Numbered from the stretch's first letter, positions 22,963 through 30,877 are shown. The stretch: DNA of 32,457 nt from CAUUGB01 sp963544615 (GCA_963544615.1 CAUUGB010000009.1:1-32457), one strand, 5' to 3'. Translations and numbers: made by a program. The notes: generated from the sequence alone by a model not told the origin.

Positions 22963-23010
22963 GCATTTTTTCATTTCTTCCTAGTTAGTTTCGCGGTTTT
23001 CTTGAGATAA

Positions 23011-23064
23011 TGGTATAATATTAGGTCTTCTCTTTGTATTGGTTTGAAAAAATCCGCACTGCGG
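23011..23064 (+). promoter_or_regulatory. rpsU promoter and leader hairpin
   Basis: Extended -10 TGG-TATAAT (23011-23019), with no clear -35. The leader of about 60 bases contains a small CCGC-ACT-GCGG hairpin (23054-23064) and then the very strong Shine-Dalgarno GAGGAGGTGAT. Contrast with the leaderless promoters elsewhere. Confidence 0.6.
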
Positions 23065-23086
23065 TCTTGTGAGGAGGTGATTTAAG

Positions 23087-23344
23087 ATGTCAATTGTAGT
23101 TCACAATCGTGGTAATGAGCCGGTTAATGAGCTGATTAAACGTTTTAAAAAAATTAGCGTTGCTTTAGATATTCAAACTTTAGTTAAAGAAAGACAATAT
23201 CATCTACGCCCTTCTCAAGTGCGAAAAAATAATCAAAACGATAATCGGCGGCTAGCGCGGCGTTTGCGCGGCTTAAAGAAAATGAAAAATATTTCTCCCG
23301 ACATTATTACCAGAATGAATGAAAAACTAGCTTCGGGAAGATAA
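23087..23344 (+). CDS. rpsU: 30S ribosomal protein S21
   Basis: An 85-residue S21, a small basic protein of the 30S platform near the anti-Shine-Dalgarno of 16S rRNA that helps mRNA selection. It has the N-terminal SIVVHNRGNEPVNELIKRFKKI pattern and a basic tail with RPSQVRKNNQNDNRRLARRLRGLKK. It is a little longer than the usual ~60-70 residues. A near-perfect Shine-Dalgarno precedes it with ideal spacing, which shows that this organism keeps anti-SD recognition alongside the leaderless genes. typA follows after 5 bases, with its ribosome site inside rpsU's end. This forms a translation operon. Confidence 0.88.
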   Translation: MSIVVHNRGNEPVNELIKRFKKISVALDIQTLVKERQYHLRPSQVRKNNQNDNRRLARRLRGLKKMKNISPDIITRMNEKLASGR

Positions 23345-23349
23345 TTTTC

Positions 23350-25191
23350 ATGTTGGCAGAAAAGTTGCGCAATTTGGCTATTATTGCTCATGTTGATCAT
23401 GGCAAAACCACTTTGGTAGATGGTTTGCTTAAACAAGCTCAAACTTTTGCTCCTCATCAAGCAGAAATGCAGCAGACCACCATTATGGATTCCAATGCTT
23501 TGGAGCGGGAGCGTGGGGTGACTATTTTAGCCAAAAACACTGCGGTTTTTTGGCAGGATTATAAAATCAATATTATTGATACACCCGGTCATGCTGATTT
23601 TTCTGGTGAGGTGGAGCGAGTGCTTAACATGGCCGAGGGTTGTATTCTCTTGGTTGATTCTTCAGAAGGAGTGCTTTCTCAAACACGCTTTGTTTTAGGT
23701 TTGGCATTAAAATTGGGGCTTAAACCCATGGTGGTAGTGAATAAAGTTGATCGCAAAGATCAGCGGGTGACTGAGGTGGTTAATGAAATTAATGATTTAT
23801 TTCTAGATTTAGCCATTAATGAAGCTCAGCTAGATTTCCCCCTTTTTTATGCAGTTGGTCGTGAAGGAGTGGTGGGACAACAAGTGCAAGCACAAGCTGA
23901 CGGTAGTCTAAAAATTACCGATAGCCACAATTTAACTCCATTGTTTATTGCCATCACCAAATATATTCCTGCTCCCCCCACGGTAGCAGGGTCAGCTTTG
24001 CTGCAAGTGAGCAATCTTGATTTTGATGATTATAAAGGCACTTATGCCATTGGTAAAATTGCTCGAGGGAGCTTGCACCAGGGGCAAACTCTCACTTTAC
24101 TGCGCCAAGATGCTACTGGTAAAGCCAGCAAAGTTGCCAGTAGCAAAGTGGAGTTTTTGTTTACCTTTAAGGGTTTGGGCAAAGAAGAAGTTAGCCAAGC
24201 TCACTGTGGTGACATTGTGGCTTTAACTGGTTTTGCGGGAATTAAAATTTCTGATACGCTTACTGCTGGTGACACTTTAGAACTCCTGCCCCCTATTCAA
24301 ATCTCGGCACCCACTATTCAGGTGCAATTTTTAGTCTCTACTTCTCCTTTTGTTGGCAAAGAGGGTGAGTTTAATACTTCACGCCAAATTCAAGCCCGCT
24401 TGGAAAAAGAGTTAGAGCGTAATGTAGGTTTGCGCTTGAGTCCTGGAGAGAGTAGTGAGAGTTTTTTAGTTTCTGGTAGAGGCGAGTTGCATTTGGCTAT
24501 TTTAATTGAAAATATGCGTCGTGAAGGTTATGAGTTTAGTGTGGGTAGGCCCGAGGTGATTTTTAAAACTAACAAGAGTGGTCAACAATTGGAACCTTGG
24601 GAAGCTCTTAGTATTGAAGTACCCGAAGATTTAGTGGGAGCAGTCACCACCGCTATGGGTGAGCGTAAAGCTGTTTTTAAGAACATGCGCAATCTCAAGT
24701 TGGGGGTGCGGTTTGAATACGAAATTTCTTCACGCAATCTCATTGGTTTTCGCAGTGAATTTCAAACTACCACTTCGGGTTTGGGCATTGTTAATTCCGT
24801 CTTTTTAGAATATCGTCCTGTTGGTGAACCGATGGCTTGGCATCGAGGTGGAGTGTTTATTGCCGCCAGTAGCGGCAATGCCCTAGCTTATGATTTAAAG
24901 AGACTTGAGGAGCGAGGAGTGGCTTTTGTTACTCCTGGTACTCCTTTATATGCGGGCATGATTGTGGGTGAAAATAGTAAAAAAGAAGATATTGTTATCA
25001 ATCTTTGTAAAGGTAAGAAACTTACCAATGTTCGCTCTAATGCTGACATTTTAATTCGTCTCTCCCCCATTAAACAATTCAGTTTGGAGCAAGCTTTATC
25101 ATATATTGGCAAAGATGAGCTGATTGAAGTTACCCCCAAAGCAATTCGCTTGCGCAAAAGAAATCTGAGTGTGGCCAGTTCTTACCGATGA
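23350..25191 (+). CDS. typA: Ribosome-associated GTPase TypA/BipA
   Basis: A 613-residue translational GTPase that binds ribosomes and helps 50S assembly and stress or cold adaptation. G1 is AHVDHGKTT (13-21) and G2 is in the ERERGVTI loop. G3 is DTPGHADFSGEVERVL, and G4 NKVDR. Domain II and the EF-G-like domains III and V follow (SGRGELHLAILIENMRREGYEFSVGRPEVI), then the BipA-specific C-terminal domain (RSNADILIRLSPIKQFSLEQALSYI), which identifies it as TypA rather than EF-G or LepA. The length matches the family (~600-615). It lies in an operon with rpsU and the epmA-like gene, sharing ATGA with the latter. Confidence 0.97.
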   Translation: MLAEKLRNLAIIAHVDHGKTTLVDGLLKQAQTFAPHQAEMQQTTIMDSNALERERGVTILAKNTAVFWQDYKINIIDTPGHADFSGEVERVLNMAEGCILLVDSSEGVLSQTRFVLGLALKLGLKPMVVVNKVDRKDQRVTEVVNEINDLFLDLAINEAQLDFPLFYAVGREGVVGQQVQAQADGSLKITDSHNLTPLFIAITKYIPAPPTVAGSALLQVSNLDFDDYKGTYAIGKIARGSLHQGQTLTLLRQDATGKASKVASSKVEFLFTFKGLGKEEVSQAHCGDIVALTGFAGIKISDTLTAGDTLELLPPIQISAPTIQVQFLVSTSPFVGKEGEFNTSRQIQARLEKELERNVGLRLSPGESSESFLVSGRGELHLAILIENMRREGYEFSVGRPEVIFKTNKSGQQLEPWEALSIEVPEDLVGAVTTAMGERKAVFKNMRNLKLGVRFEYEISSRNLIGFRSEFQTTTSGLGIVNSVFLEYRPVGEPMAWHRGGVFIAASSGNALAYDLKRLEERGVAFVTPGTPLYAGMIVGENSKKEDIVINLCKGKKLTNVRSNADILIRLSPIKQFSLEQALSYIGKDELIEVTPKAIRLRKRNLSVASSYR

Positions 25192-26216
25192 GTGAATTAA
25201 ATTTAACTGCCCTACTGCTGCGCCAAGAAGTGATTAAATTACTGCGGCGTTTTTTTGATACTCAAGGTTTTCAAGAAGTTACCACTCCAATTTTAAATAC
25301 TGGGGTGCCCCTGGAGCCGCGTGTTTACCCTTTTACTACCACTTGGCACGCTCGCCATCAAGAAACCACTCTTTATTTGCCCATTTATCCGGAGCGCGAT
25401 ATGAAGCGTTTACTGGGTTTAGGTTTGGGCGAGTGTTATACCATTGGCCATTGTTGTCGTAATTTAGAAGCCAGTAGTCCCACTCACCACCCGGAGTTTT
25501 TAATGCTCGAGTGGTATCGGCGCGACTGTGATGACACGGCAATTAGGCGCGACACTAAAGCTTTGTTTACTTTCGTGGCTGCTAATTTAGCTCCCCGGCT
25601 TAAAGGGGAAGCACGTCTTCATGCCTTGGGAGTAGCTACTTGGCAGTGGCAAACTTTAAGTGTGGCCAAGCTGTGGCAAGAGCGTTTGGGAGTGCCTTTG
25701 GATGAATTGCTCACTGAGAGTAACATGGCGCGTTTTGCCCGGCGCTTGGGTTATCAAACTCAAGACAGTAGCTGGGAAGAAAATTTCCAGCAAATTTTTT
25801 TCAACGAAATTGAAACTCAACTGCCGCAAACACCTTTTTTTCTCCTGGATTTCCCTGCTCGTCTTTCTCCCCACTGTGCTCGCCAAAAAAATCATCCAGA
25901 TTTTGCGGCGCGCTTTGAGGTTTATTATCAAGGCCTGGAAATTGGCAATGGTAATAGTGAGTACTTAGATGAAAAAGAAGTGAGTGCTAGTTATTGCAGC
26001 GAAAATCAGGCCCGCCGTGCTTTAGGCATACCCACTTTGCCTGCGGACCAAGTGATGCTTCAAGCTATTGGGCAAATGAGGCAATCTGGCCACAGCTTTG
26101 CTGGGATTGGTATTGGGGTGGAGCGCTTGACGATGATTTTAACTGGTATTAGGGACATTGGTGAGTTTTATGGGGATTTTAGTCCCCTTTTGTCTTCTAG
26201 TTTAAATCCTCCGTAA
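25188..26216 (+). CDS. epmA: EpmA/GenX-type class II lysyl-tRNA synthetase paralogue
   Basis: A 342-residue protein equal to the catalytic core of class II LysRS without the N-terminal anticodon-binding OB domain. In E. coli this paralogue (EpmA, GenX, PoxA) attaches beta-lysine to elongation factor P. Class II motifs: motif 1 in GFQEVTTPIL, motif 2 ECYTIGHCCRNLEASSPTHHPEFLMLEWYRRD, motif 3 GIGVERLTMILTGI. The amino-acid site LEIGNGNSEYLD is like other EpmA. It overlaps typA by 4 bases. Neither efp nor epmB is in the window, so the target here is inferred. The stop codon abuts the stop codon of the convergent restriction enzyme gene with no bases between. A 5-bp stem with TTTTGTCTT lies within the last codons (26172-26191). 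Confidence 0.92.
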   Translation: MSELNLTALLLRQEVIKLLRRFFDTQGFQEVTTPILNTGVPLEPRVYPFTTTWHARHQETTLYLPIYPERDMKRLLGLGLGECYTIGHCCRNLEASSPTHHPEFLMLEWYRRDCDDTAIRRDTKALFTFVAANLAPRLKGEARLHALGVATWQWQTLSVAKLWQERLGVPLDELLTESNMARFARRLGYQTQDSSWEENFQQIFFNEIETQLPQTPFFLLDFPARLSPHCARQKNHPDFAARFEVYYQGLEIGNGNSEYLDEKEVSASYCSENQARRALGIPTLPADQVMLQAIGQMRQSGHSFAGIGIGVERLTMILTGIRDIGEFYGDFSPLLSSSLNPP

Positions 26217-27029
26217 TTATTTTAAAAACCCTATATAACTGCCAAACCCAAGCATATATGCTGCCATTGCGATGGACATATTTTCAGAATTGATATCCTG
26301 TTTAGATGCCATTTCTCTCAATTCATCAATAACTGTATCATGCGGCACAATTGTTCCTTCCAAGCCCTTTACAGCCTTTTCAATAATAGACGGCAGCACC
26401 ATGCACATTTGATAAAAAGCATCTTCTTGCCCTGTTACAAGAGCATAAAACTGGTCAAGACTGACTCTACGAATCAATTTATGTCCTACTTTTTTCTTAT
26501 CAACTGTAGTCTCCCATTTAATATTCTGAGAACGTTGTGCAATTGCTTCAACCAAAAAGCAAGCACAATCATCATCATTCAAAAGTTGATTTTGCATTTT
26601 AATAAATGTCTTACTCGCTGAAGTTGAATTCATGGTATTATGCTTGTTCTTCATTTCTACATATACAGTATGAATGCTGCCAGCATCTGGTATTTCAATT
26701 CCAGCGGCATTTTCATAAATAACATCCCAACCGCCTTCTTCGCCATTAGACGGAACATGACAATTTTCCATATACTGAAAAATTCTCTGATGGAAATATC
26801 CGATATCATTATTATTTGATTTATCTCTTTGACGAAATATTTCATTACTGACAATTTCTTCCCACGATGACTGATACACCGTCTTATCGAAAATAAGTTT
26901 TATTGGGTCAATAATATTTTTGTTGAAACGCTTTAAATTAAAAGATTCCAGTTTTTCACCATATTTTTCAATGGTTGATTTTACATGATTGGTAAAATCT
27001 TCTTCTGTAATAAAAGTTAAATGCCACAT
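26217..27029 (-). CDS. Type II restriction endonuclease, Eco47II family
   Basis: A 270-residue restriction enzyme resembling Eco47II (which recognises GGNCC). A PD-(D/E)xK nuclease core is visible: GGWDVIYENA with D102, then HTVYVEMKNKHNTMNSTSASK, where E125 and K127 form the ExK half. ASKTFIKMQNQLL is typical of this family. It cuts unmethylated invading DNA. Its start overlaps the methyltransferase stop by one base (TAATG), so the pair is cotranscribed with methyltransferase first, an order that protects the host. AT-rich codon use (AAA, ATA, GAT) differs from the neighbours, suggesting recent acquisition. The exact recognition site (GGNCC or a close variant) is inferred from family, not read. 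Confidence 0.88.
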   Translation of the reverse strand: MWHLTFITEEDFTNHVKSTIEKYGEKLESFNLKRFNKNIIDPIKLIFDKTVYQSSWEEIVSNEIFRQRDKSNNNDIGYFHQRIFQYMENCHVPSNGEEGGWDVIYENAAGIEIPDAGSIHTVYVEMKNKHNTMNSTSASKTFIKMQNQLLNDDDCACFLVEAIAQRSQNIKWETTVDKKKVGHKLIRRVSLDQFYALVTGQEDAFYQMCMVLPSIIEKAVKGLEGTIVPHDTVIDELREMASKQDINSENMSIAMAAYMLGFGSYIGFLK

Positions 27030-28252
27030 TATAATACCTCCAATGCCTCTTTTATTTTGAGGGCAATATCATATGCTAAATTGACAGGAACAGCATTTCC
27101 GACTTGCTTATACTGTTGCCCCATGCTGCCACAAAATTGCCAGTCGTCCGGAAAGCTTTGACATCTTGCATTCTCCCTGATAGTAAATGGGCGTGGTTCT
27201 AGTGGATGACAACGATCTGTCTGCTTTTGACTTGGTGAAGTTAATACCGTCAGAGATGGTTCATCTAAACTCAATCTCCTGAGGATACCTGTTCTACCAC
27301 CCTCCATATACCAACAGCTTTTCATATATTCCTTAGCTATATCCTTGGGAATATCCCGCCAATAACCTCCTGGAGGAACCAATGCAAAAATTTTTCGCTT
27401 AGATTCAGAATAAGGTGTGCCTTCACTTTTAGGACAATCTAAAAGAATATCACGTAACACAGGTTTATATTTGTGTGGCATAGGAAAGTCAAAATGTATT
27501 TTATCAACCAAATCATTTCGTATGCCAATGGTAATCAGACGCTCTCTTTTTTGTGCTACGCCATAATCCCAAGCATTTAGGATACTTTTCTGAATTATAT
27601 ACCCTGAATTTTTGAAGATATCTGTAATAGTTTTGTAGGTTCTACCTTTATTATGAGTAAGCAATCCCTTAACATTTTCAAACAAAAACATTTTTGGTTG
27701 GAGTTTATCCAAGAACTTTGCATAATGATAAAATAAAGTTCCTCTTGCATCCTCCAACCCCAATCTTTTACCTGCATAAGAAAAAGATTGGCAAGGAGCT
27801 CCTCCTGACAGCAAATCAAGCTCTCCTTTTTTTATGTTAAAATATTTCTCTAAATCCAAACATGATATATTAGCAATATCATCGTTGATAACTCTCCAAT
27901 GAGGACGATTGCATTTCAATGTATCTGAAGCTGCTTTATCAAATTCTATCAATCCAATTGGATCAAATCCTGCTTTTTCAATACCTAAAGCTAATCCTCC
28001 TGCGCCGGCAAACAATTCTATTGTTTTAAACGTTTTAACTTCCGTTTTGGTATTTTGAGCCACCGAAATAATATCTCCTACATCGCAATTCAAGGCAGCA
28101 CATATTTTTGCTATACTCTCAAAAGAAATAGTCTCACTTTTTCCCATACGAGCCATCACATTAAAGCTTACTCCTGCAGCTTCTTTTAATTCAGTTTTGT
28201 TCATCTTTTTATCTATAAGCAATTTCCAAAGATTATTATAACAAACTGTCAC
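27029..28252 (-). CDS. DNA (cytosine-5) methyltransferase with N-terminal HTH
   Basis: A 407-residue C5 methyltransferase partner of the Eco47II-type enzyme. Residues 1-65 are a Cro/C1-type helix-turn-helix (LWKLLIDKKMNKTELKEAAG...SIAKICAALNCDVGDII), which in such enzymes represses their own operon. Catalytic motifs: I ELFAGAGGLALG (~79-90), IV GGAPCQSFS with catalytic C154, VI FENVKG (191-196), VIII AQKRERLITIG, IX RENARCQSFPDDW, X VGNAVPV. The GTG start has AAGGT as Shine-Dalgarno 7 bases before it; family members also begin with this HTH, so the start is well placed. It methylates the restriction site to protect host DNA. AT-rich, probably a horizontally gained module. Confidence 0.95.
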   Translation of the reverse strand: MTVCYNNLWKLLIDKKMNKTELKEAAGVSFNVMARMGKSETISFESIAKICAALNCDVGDIISVAQNTKTEVKTFKTIELFAGAGGLALGIEKAGFDPIGLIEFDKAASDTLKCNRPHWRVINDDIANISCLDLEKYFNIKKGELDLLSGGAPCQSFSYAGKRLGLEDARGTLFYHYAKFLDKLQPKMFLFENVKGLLTHNKGRTYKTITDIFKNSGYIIQKSILNAWDYGVAQKRERLITIGIRNDLVDKIHFDFPMPHKYKPVLRDILLDCPKSEGTPYSESKRKIFALVPPGGYWRDIPKDIAKEYMKSCWYMEGGRTGILRRLSLDEPSLTVLTSPSQKQTDRCHPLEPRPFTIRENARCQSFPDDWQFCGSMGQQYKQVGNAVPVNLAYDIALKIKEALEVL

Positions 28253-28297
28253 TTTAATACCTTCTAGAGTCTTAACTACACAGTTATGGTTTATTTA

Positions 28298-28326
28298 ATT
28301 ATAGTATAAGTCAGCGACCTATTCAA
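28298..28326 (-). promoter_or_regulatory. Promoter of the restriction-modification operon
   Basis: On the minus strand: TTGAAT (28326-28321), exactly 17 bases, TATAAT (28303-28298). The leader is about 40 bases. The HTH of the methyltransferase may bind in or near this promoter. No clear palindrome is seen. Confidence 0.65.
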
Positions 28327-28525
28327 CAAATCTCACGTTATAGTTAGATATTCTCTCTATTTTATTTCCTAAAAAAAGTCGGTGTAGCTCCAAGACCACA
28401 GAGAATATTTTGCTCACCATGAACTATGTTTTTTGTCAATTTCCTTTTGTTTAATTTGTAAATTTTTAGAGTGCTCATTGAATTTACAGCAAAGATTTTT
28501 ACTTGATTTTATCTTTAACTCTCCT
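28327..28525. other. Gene-free AT-rich stretch
   Basis: I find no convincing ORF, tRNA or repeat here. It lies between the restriction-modification promoter and the RNA candidate. It may be the old junction DNA of the module. Confidence 0.6.
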
Positions 28526-28619
28526 GCTACAATCTGTTTCAGTAGTAGCAGCTGGTTGGGTGACTAAAAGTTGTCAGAGTTATAGTTGCTACAAAAAAGC
28601 CCAGGTATTTACCTGGGCT
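28526..28619 (+). ncRNA. Candidate structured small RNA
   Basis: A possible promoter (TGC-TACAAT at 28524-28532) is followed by a long hairpin. GTAGCAGCT (28545-28553) pairs with AGTTGCTAC (28584-28592) with one G-U pair. A symmetric 7/7 internal loop comes next, then TGAC (28561-28564) pairs with GTCA (28573-28576). A GC-rich hairpin (28598-28619) closes the unit. No coding capacity. On the plus strand that last hairpin lacks a T-run, so the 3' end is doubtful; the fold could equally belong to a minus-strand 3' UTR, beyond the pilin gene terminator. Confidence 0.3.
28593..28619 (-). terminator. Terminator of the T4SS-like pilin gene
   Basis: AGCCCAGGTA and TACCTGGGCT form a perfect 10-bp stem, followed on the minus strand by six T. 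Confidence 0.92.
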
Positions 28620-28665
28620 GTCACTTCAAAATTAAGCGATGGAGCTATTTTTTTGTTTTATTTTA

Positions 28666-29088
28666 TTAAGTTGTTAAACTAGGTAATTGAACTTGATCGA
28701 CACCTGTACCAAAGAATAATTGTACTATTAAAGTAAATGCTCCCCAAGTAGCTGCTAAAATTAGCAAACCAATTACCGCCGCAGTAATTTTATTGCGAGC
28801 CGCCTCCACTTTACCTTTATCACCGCCGGAGGTAATCCAGCTAATGGCGCCAAAGATTAAATAGAAAAAGGTCATTGCGGCCGCAACAATAAAAACCACA
28901 TCAATTATTTTACTAACTAGCTCATTATAATCAAGGTTACCGCCAATATTAGAAGGTTTTAGAACGCTACCTAAAGTTTTTTCTCCTGTCTTTTGTGCCT
29001 GAACCTGACTGACCATTGGCAACATGGCTACTAAAGTAGTCACTCCCCCCGCTAAAGCAAAACTAACCTTTTGCAATTTATTTTTCAT
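28666..29088 (-). CDS. Type IV secretion system pilin-like protein (VirB2/TrbC-like)
   Basis: A 140-residue exported membrane protein. A signal peptide spans residues ~1-31 (KLQKVSFALAGGVTTLVAMLPMVS, cleavage after VQA). Two helices follow at ~61-84 (KIIDVVFIVAAAMTFFYLIFGAISWI) and ~101-126 (ITAAVIGLLILAATWGAFTLIV). A short charged turn, TSGGDKGKVEAARNK, lies between them. This is the VirB2/TrbC pilin layout and matches the T4SS pilin family frequent in Patescibacteria. No other secretion gene (VirB4, VirB6, VirD4) is present, so it is an orphan locus. The ATG at 29088 is chosen: GGAAGGA lies 3-9 bases upstream, and the longer frame adds a charged, non-signal-like start. A promoter and terminator frame it as a single-gene unit. 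Confidence 0.85.
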   Translation of the reverse strand: MKNKLQKVSFALAGGVTTLVAMLPMVSQVQAQKTGEKTLGSVLKPSNIGGNLDYNELVSKIIDVVFIVAAAMTFFYLIFGAISWITSGGDKGKVEAARNKITAAVIGLLILAATWGAFTLIVQLFFGTGVDQVQLPSLTT

Positions 29089-29135
29089 ATTTCCTTCCTT
29101 TGCTTTAATAAGCTTCAACTCTCACTATTTTTAGT

Positions 29136-29164
29136 ATTATGACATCATCATCTTGGCTTGTCAA
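29136..29164 (-). promoter_or_regulatory. Promoter of the T4SS-like pilin gene
   Basis: On the minus strand: TTGACA (29164-29159), exactly 17 bases, CATAAT (29141-29136). A leader of about 40 bases with a Shine-Dalgarno follows. Confidence 0.8.
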
Positions 29165-29244
29165 GAGAATGGCCATGCTGGTAGTAGAGTTAAGATTAAG
29201 GCTGGGTAACCGCTGGCAACAAGTTGTCGCCGTAAAATAAAAGA

Positions 29245-29273
29245 TTGACAAATTGTGTTTTATAACATACAAT
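29245..29273 (+). promoter_or_regulatory. Promoter of the toxin-antitoxin operon
   Basis: TTGACA (29245-29250), exactly 17 bases, TACAAT (29268-29273). The expected start near 29280 leaves a leader of only about 6 bases before the toxin ATG. Confidence 0.85.
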
Positions 29274-29285
29274 ACGTGACTAATA

Positions 29286-29605
29286 ATGATTGCGGTTAGT
29301 CATACTAATATTTTTGCCAAGTGGCTAAAAAAATTAAAAGATCATCAGGCTAAAGCTAAGATTATGGCAAATATTGACCGTATGAAAGAAGGCAATCTGG
29401 GTGTTACTCGTTTTCTTGGTGAAGGAGTTTTTGAGAAAAAAATTAATTATGCAGGTGGTTATCGTCTTTATTTTACTAACTATCATGAAAGTTAATTTTA
29501 CTGTTGTGCGGTGGTAATAAAGCCACTCAACAGGCTGATATCAAAGCAGCCAAAAAAATTAGAAAGGAATTAGATGAATCACAAAATTACTGTCAAACCG
29601 TATGA
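29286..29605 (+). pseudogene. RelE/HigB-type toxin, frameshifted
   Basis: Family of the addiction-module killer proteins (RelE/HigB-like mRNA interferases). The first frame gives 69 residues, with FAKWLKKLKDHQAKAKIMANIDRMKEGNLG and GGYRLYFTN, then stops at TAA 29493. The conserved C-terminal part continues in another frame from 29498: LLLCGGNKATQQADIKAAKKIRKELDES, ending at TGA 29603. One lost T near 29492 explains it: restoring it gives ...HESLILLLCGG..., about 106 residues, the family length. The toxin is probably dead unless the ribosome shifts frame or the base call is wrong. The repaired gene would overlap the antitoxin start by 32 bases, as usual in these operons. Confidence 0.85.
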
Positions 29606-29900
29606 CACTGCCGAATTTTTAACCACTCCTCAAGATGTGTATTATTACCTCAACGAGGTATTAGCTAGTGGTGACTCGGCTTTAATTGCGGCTGGCTTGG
29701 GTAATATTGCTCGTTCTCAAGGTATGACTGCTATTGCTAAAAAAACTGGTCTTAATCGCAGTAATCTTTATCATTCTCTTAATAAAGATGGCAATCCTCA
29801 AATTAGCACTGTCAGCAAACTGATTAAATCATTTGGATTTACTCTGGCAGCTATTCCCAGTGATAAATATCACCAATATTTAGCAACAAAAAAAGAATAA
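29574..29900 (+). CDS. Antitoxin of the RelE/HigB-type pair (HTH)
   Basis: A 108-residue antitoxin of the addiction-module antidote family. The N-terminal part has YDTAEFLTTPQDVYYYLNEVLASGDSALIAAGLGNIARSQGM, which is characteristic. A helix-turn-helix follows (TAIAKKTGLNRSNLYHSLNKDGNPQISTVSKLIKSFG, ~52-90) that would bind the operon promoter. A Shine-Dalgarno AAGGA lies 8 bases before the ATG. The antitoxin is intact while its toxin is frameshifted, so it may persist as a regulator or as protection against related toxins. Convergent with recO; the 48-base gap between them holds nothing notable. Confidence 0.9.
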   Translation: MNHKITVKPYDTAEFLTTPQDVYYYLNEVLASGDSALIAAGLGNIARSQGMTAIAKKTGLNRSNLYHSLNKDGNPQISTVSKLIKSFGFTLAAIPSDKYHQYLATKKE

Positions 29901-29948
29901 AACTGATTAAATTATTTTAGGGTTGGCAGTGGTAATCAAGCGGCTAAC

Positions 29949-30485
29949 TTATGACTTGAGGCTTAAATAGGCAAAGCTGCAGAGTGGTTGACCAATGAGT
30001 TCGCTCACTTGAGTACTAATGCTTTTCTGACTCTCGCTAGTAGTATAGCCCAAGTTTTGCAGCAAGGGGCAAAAATACTTTTTAATTTGTCGGTTAGAAA
30101 AATTCTGCAAAAAAAGCTCGCGTAAAAAAAGAATTTGCCTAAATACTACCGCCGGTAAGGCGTCTGCTACCAGCAGTTTATCTAAAATTTCTAAAAAAAG
30201 CAGCAGCTTTTTTAAGCTGGGTAAGCTTTTTCTAGCACTGCCAGCGTGAGATACCAATTCTACTTGGGCTAAAATTGGCAGATGATGACTAGGAATAATT
30301 TGGGCTTTAATTAAATTGCCGCTTTCCAAAAAACAGCGCCTTTTAGAATTAATTTTTCTCACTCCTTTGGCTAAGAGCACTAGTTTGCCTTCTTGCTTGG
30401 TTAAAATAGTCACTAGCAAATCACCTTCTTTAAGGGGTTTACTTTTGAGTACTAAAGCTAATAGCTTTTGGTCTGGCTGGCGCAT
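29949..30485 (-). CDS. recO: DNA repair protein RecO (short form)
   Basis: A 178-residue RecO, which loads RecA on SSB-coated DNA in the RecFOR pathway. The N-terminal OB fold is clear: KLLALVLKSKPLKEGDLLVTILTKQEGKLVLLAKGVRKINSKR, then LESGNLIKAQI. The helical middle part follows (LLLFLEILDKLLV..., VFRQILFLRELFLQNF). Typical RecO is ~240 residues; the C-terminal third, often including a zinc finger, is missing. The end (FCPLLQNLGYTTSE) reaches the Leu-Gly-Tyr/Phe point where the Cys region would begin. Reduced RecO proteins are common in small genomes. No Shine-Dalgarno is evident. Confidence 0.88.
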   Translation of the reverse strand: MRQPDQKLLALVLKSKPLKEGDLLVTILTKQEGKLVLLAKGVRKINSKRRCFLESGNLIKAQIIPSHHLPILAQVELVSHAGSARKSLPSLKKLLLFLEILDKLLVADALPAVVFRQILFLRELFLQNFSNRQIKKYFCPLLQNLGYTTSESQKSISTQVSELIGQPLCSFAYLSLKS

Positions 30486-30608
30486 ATCTAAAAAACAAAC
30501 AATTTATTTTTGCCGCCGCAGTGATTGGCGACTTAAAAAACAAGCTTCATCTTACTTGCCGGAGTGGCAAAAGTCAAATTAAAAGTTAGCAGTTAGAAAA
30601 TTTACTAC

Positions 30609-30869
30609 TCAGGCGTGGCTGTGCTGGGCATACTTAAAGACATTAATGAGGGTGGTGGCAGCTTTTTGTGGGTCAAAGCGTAAATTAAAATCTAAGTCAT
30701 CTAGCTCATCCAAAAGCCAATACAGCTGTTCGTCTTGATGGTGGTTACCCTTTAGTGATAAAAATTGATAGAGTAAATCATTAGCTATCAGTCGCAGTTG
30801 TGACAGCTCGATTTTTTCATTTTGATAATCATTAATCGCTTTGATTAATTGGTTTTTAATAGCTATCAT
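30609..30869 (-). CDS. Small acidic helical protein, unknown
   Basis: An 86-residue acidic, helix-rich protein: KNQLIKAINDYQNEKIELSQLRLIANDLLYQFLSLKG, then DEQLYWLLDELDDLDFNLRFDP. No family recognised. The shape (a small two-helix acidic protein with an Asp/Glu-rich second half) is similar to immunity proteins or antitoxins, but no partner gene is beside it. The ATG at 30869 has TATAAT ending 8 bases upstream, again a leaderless arrangement, which supports it being a real gene. The stop is followed by recO's upstream region about 120 bases away. Confidence 0.6.
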   Translation of the reverse strand: MIAIKNQLIKAINDYQNEKIELSQLRLIANDLLYQFLSLKGNHHQDEQLYWLLDELDDLDFNLRFDPQKAATTLINVFKYAQHSHA

Positions 30870-30877
30870 GGTTATAA

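Noticed and set aside
26172..26191. Separate terminator at the end of epmA
   Set aside because: The stem is only 5 bp and lies within the coding sequence; noted in the gene entry rather than called.
30557..30600. Possible tRNA start (GCCGGAGTGG) between recO and the acidic gene
   Set aside because: No D-arm, anticodon arm or T-arm can be folded after it.
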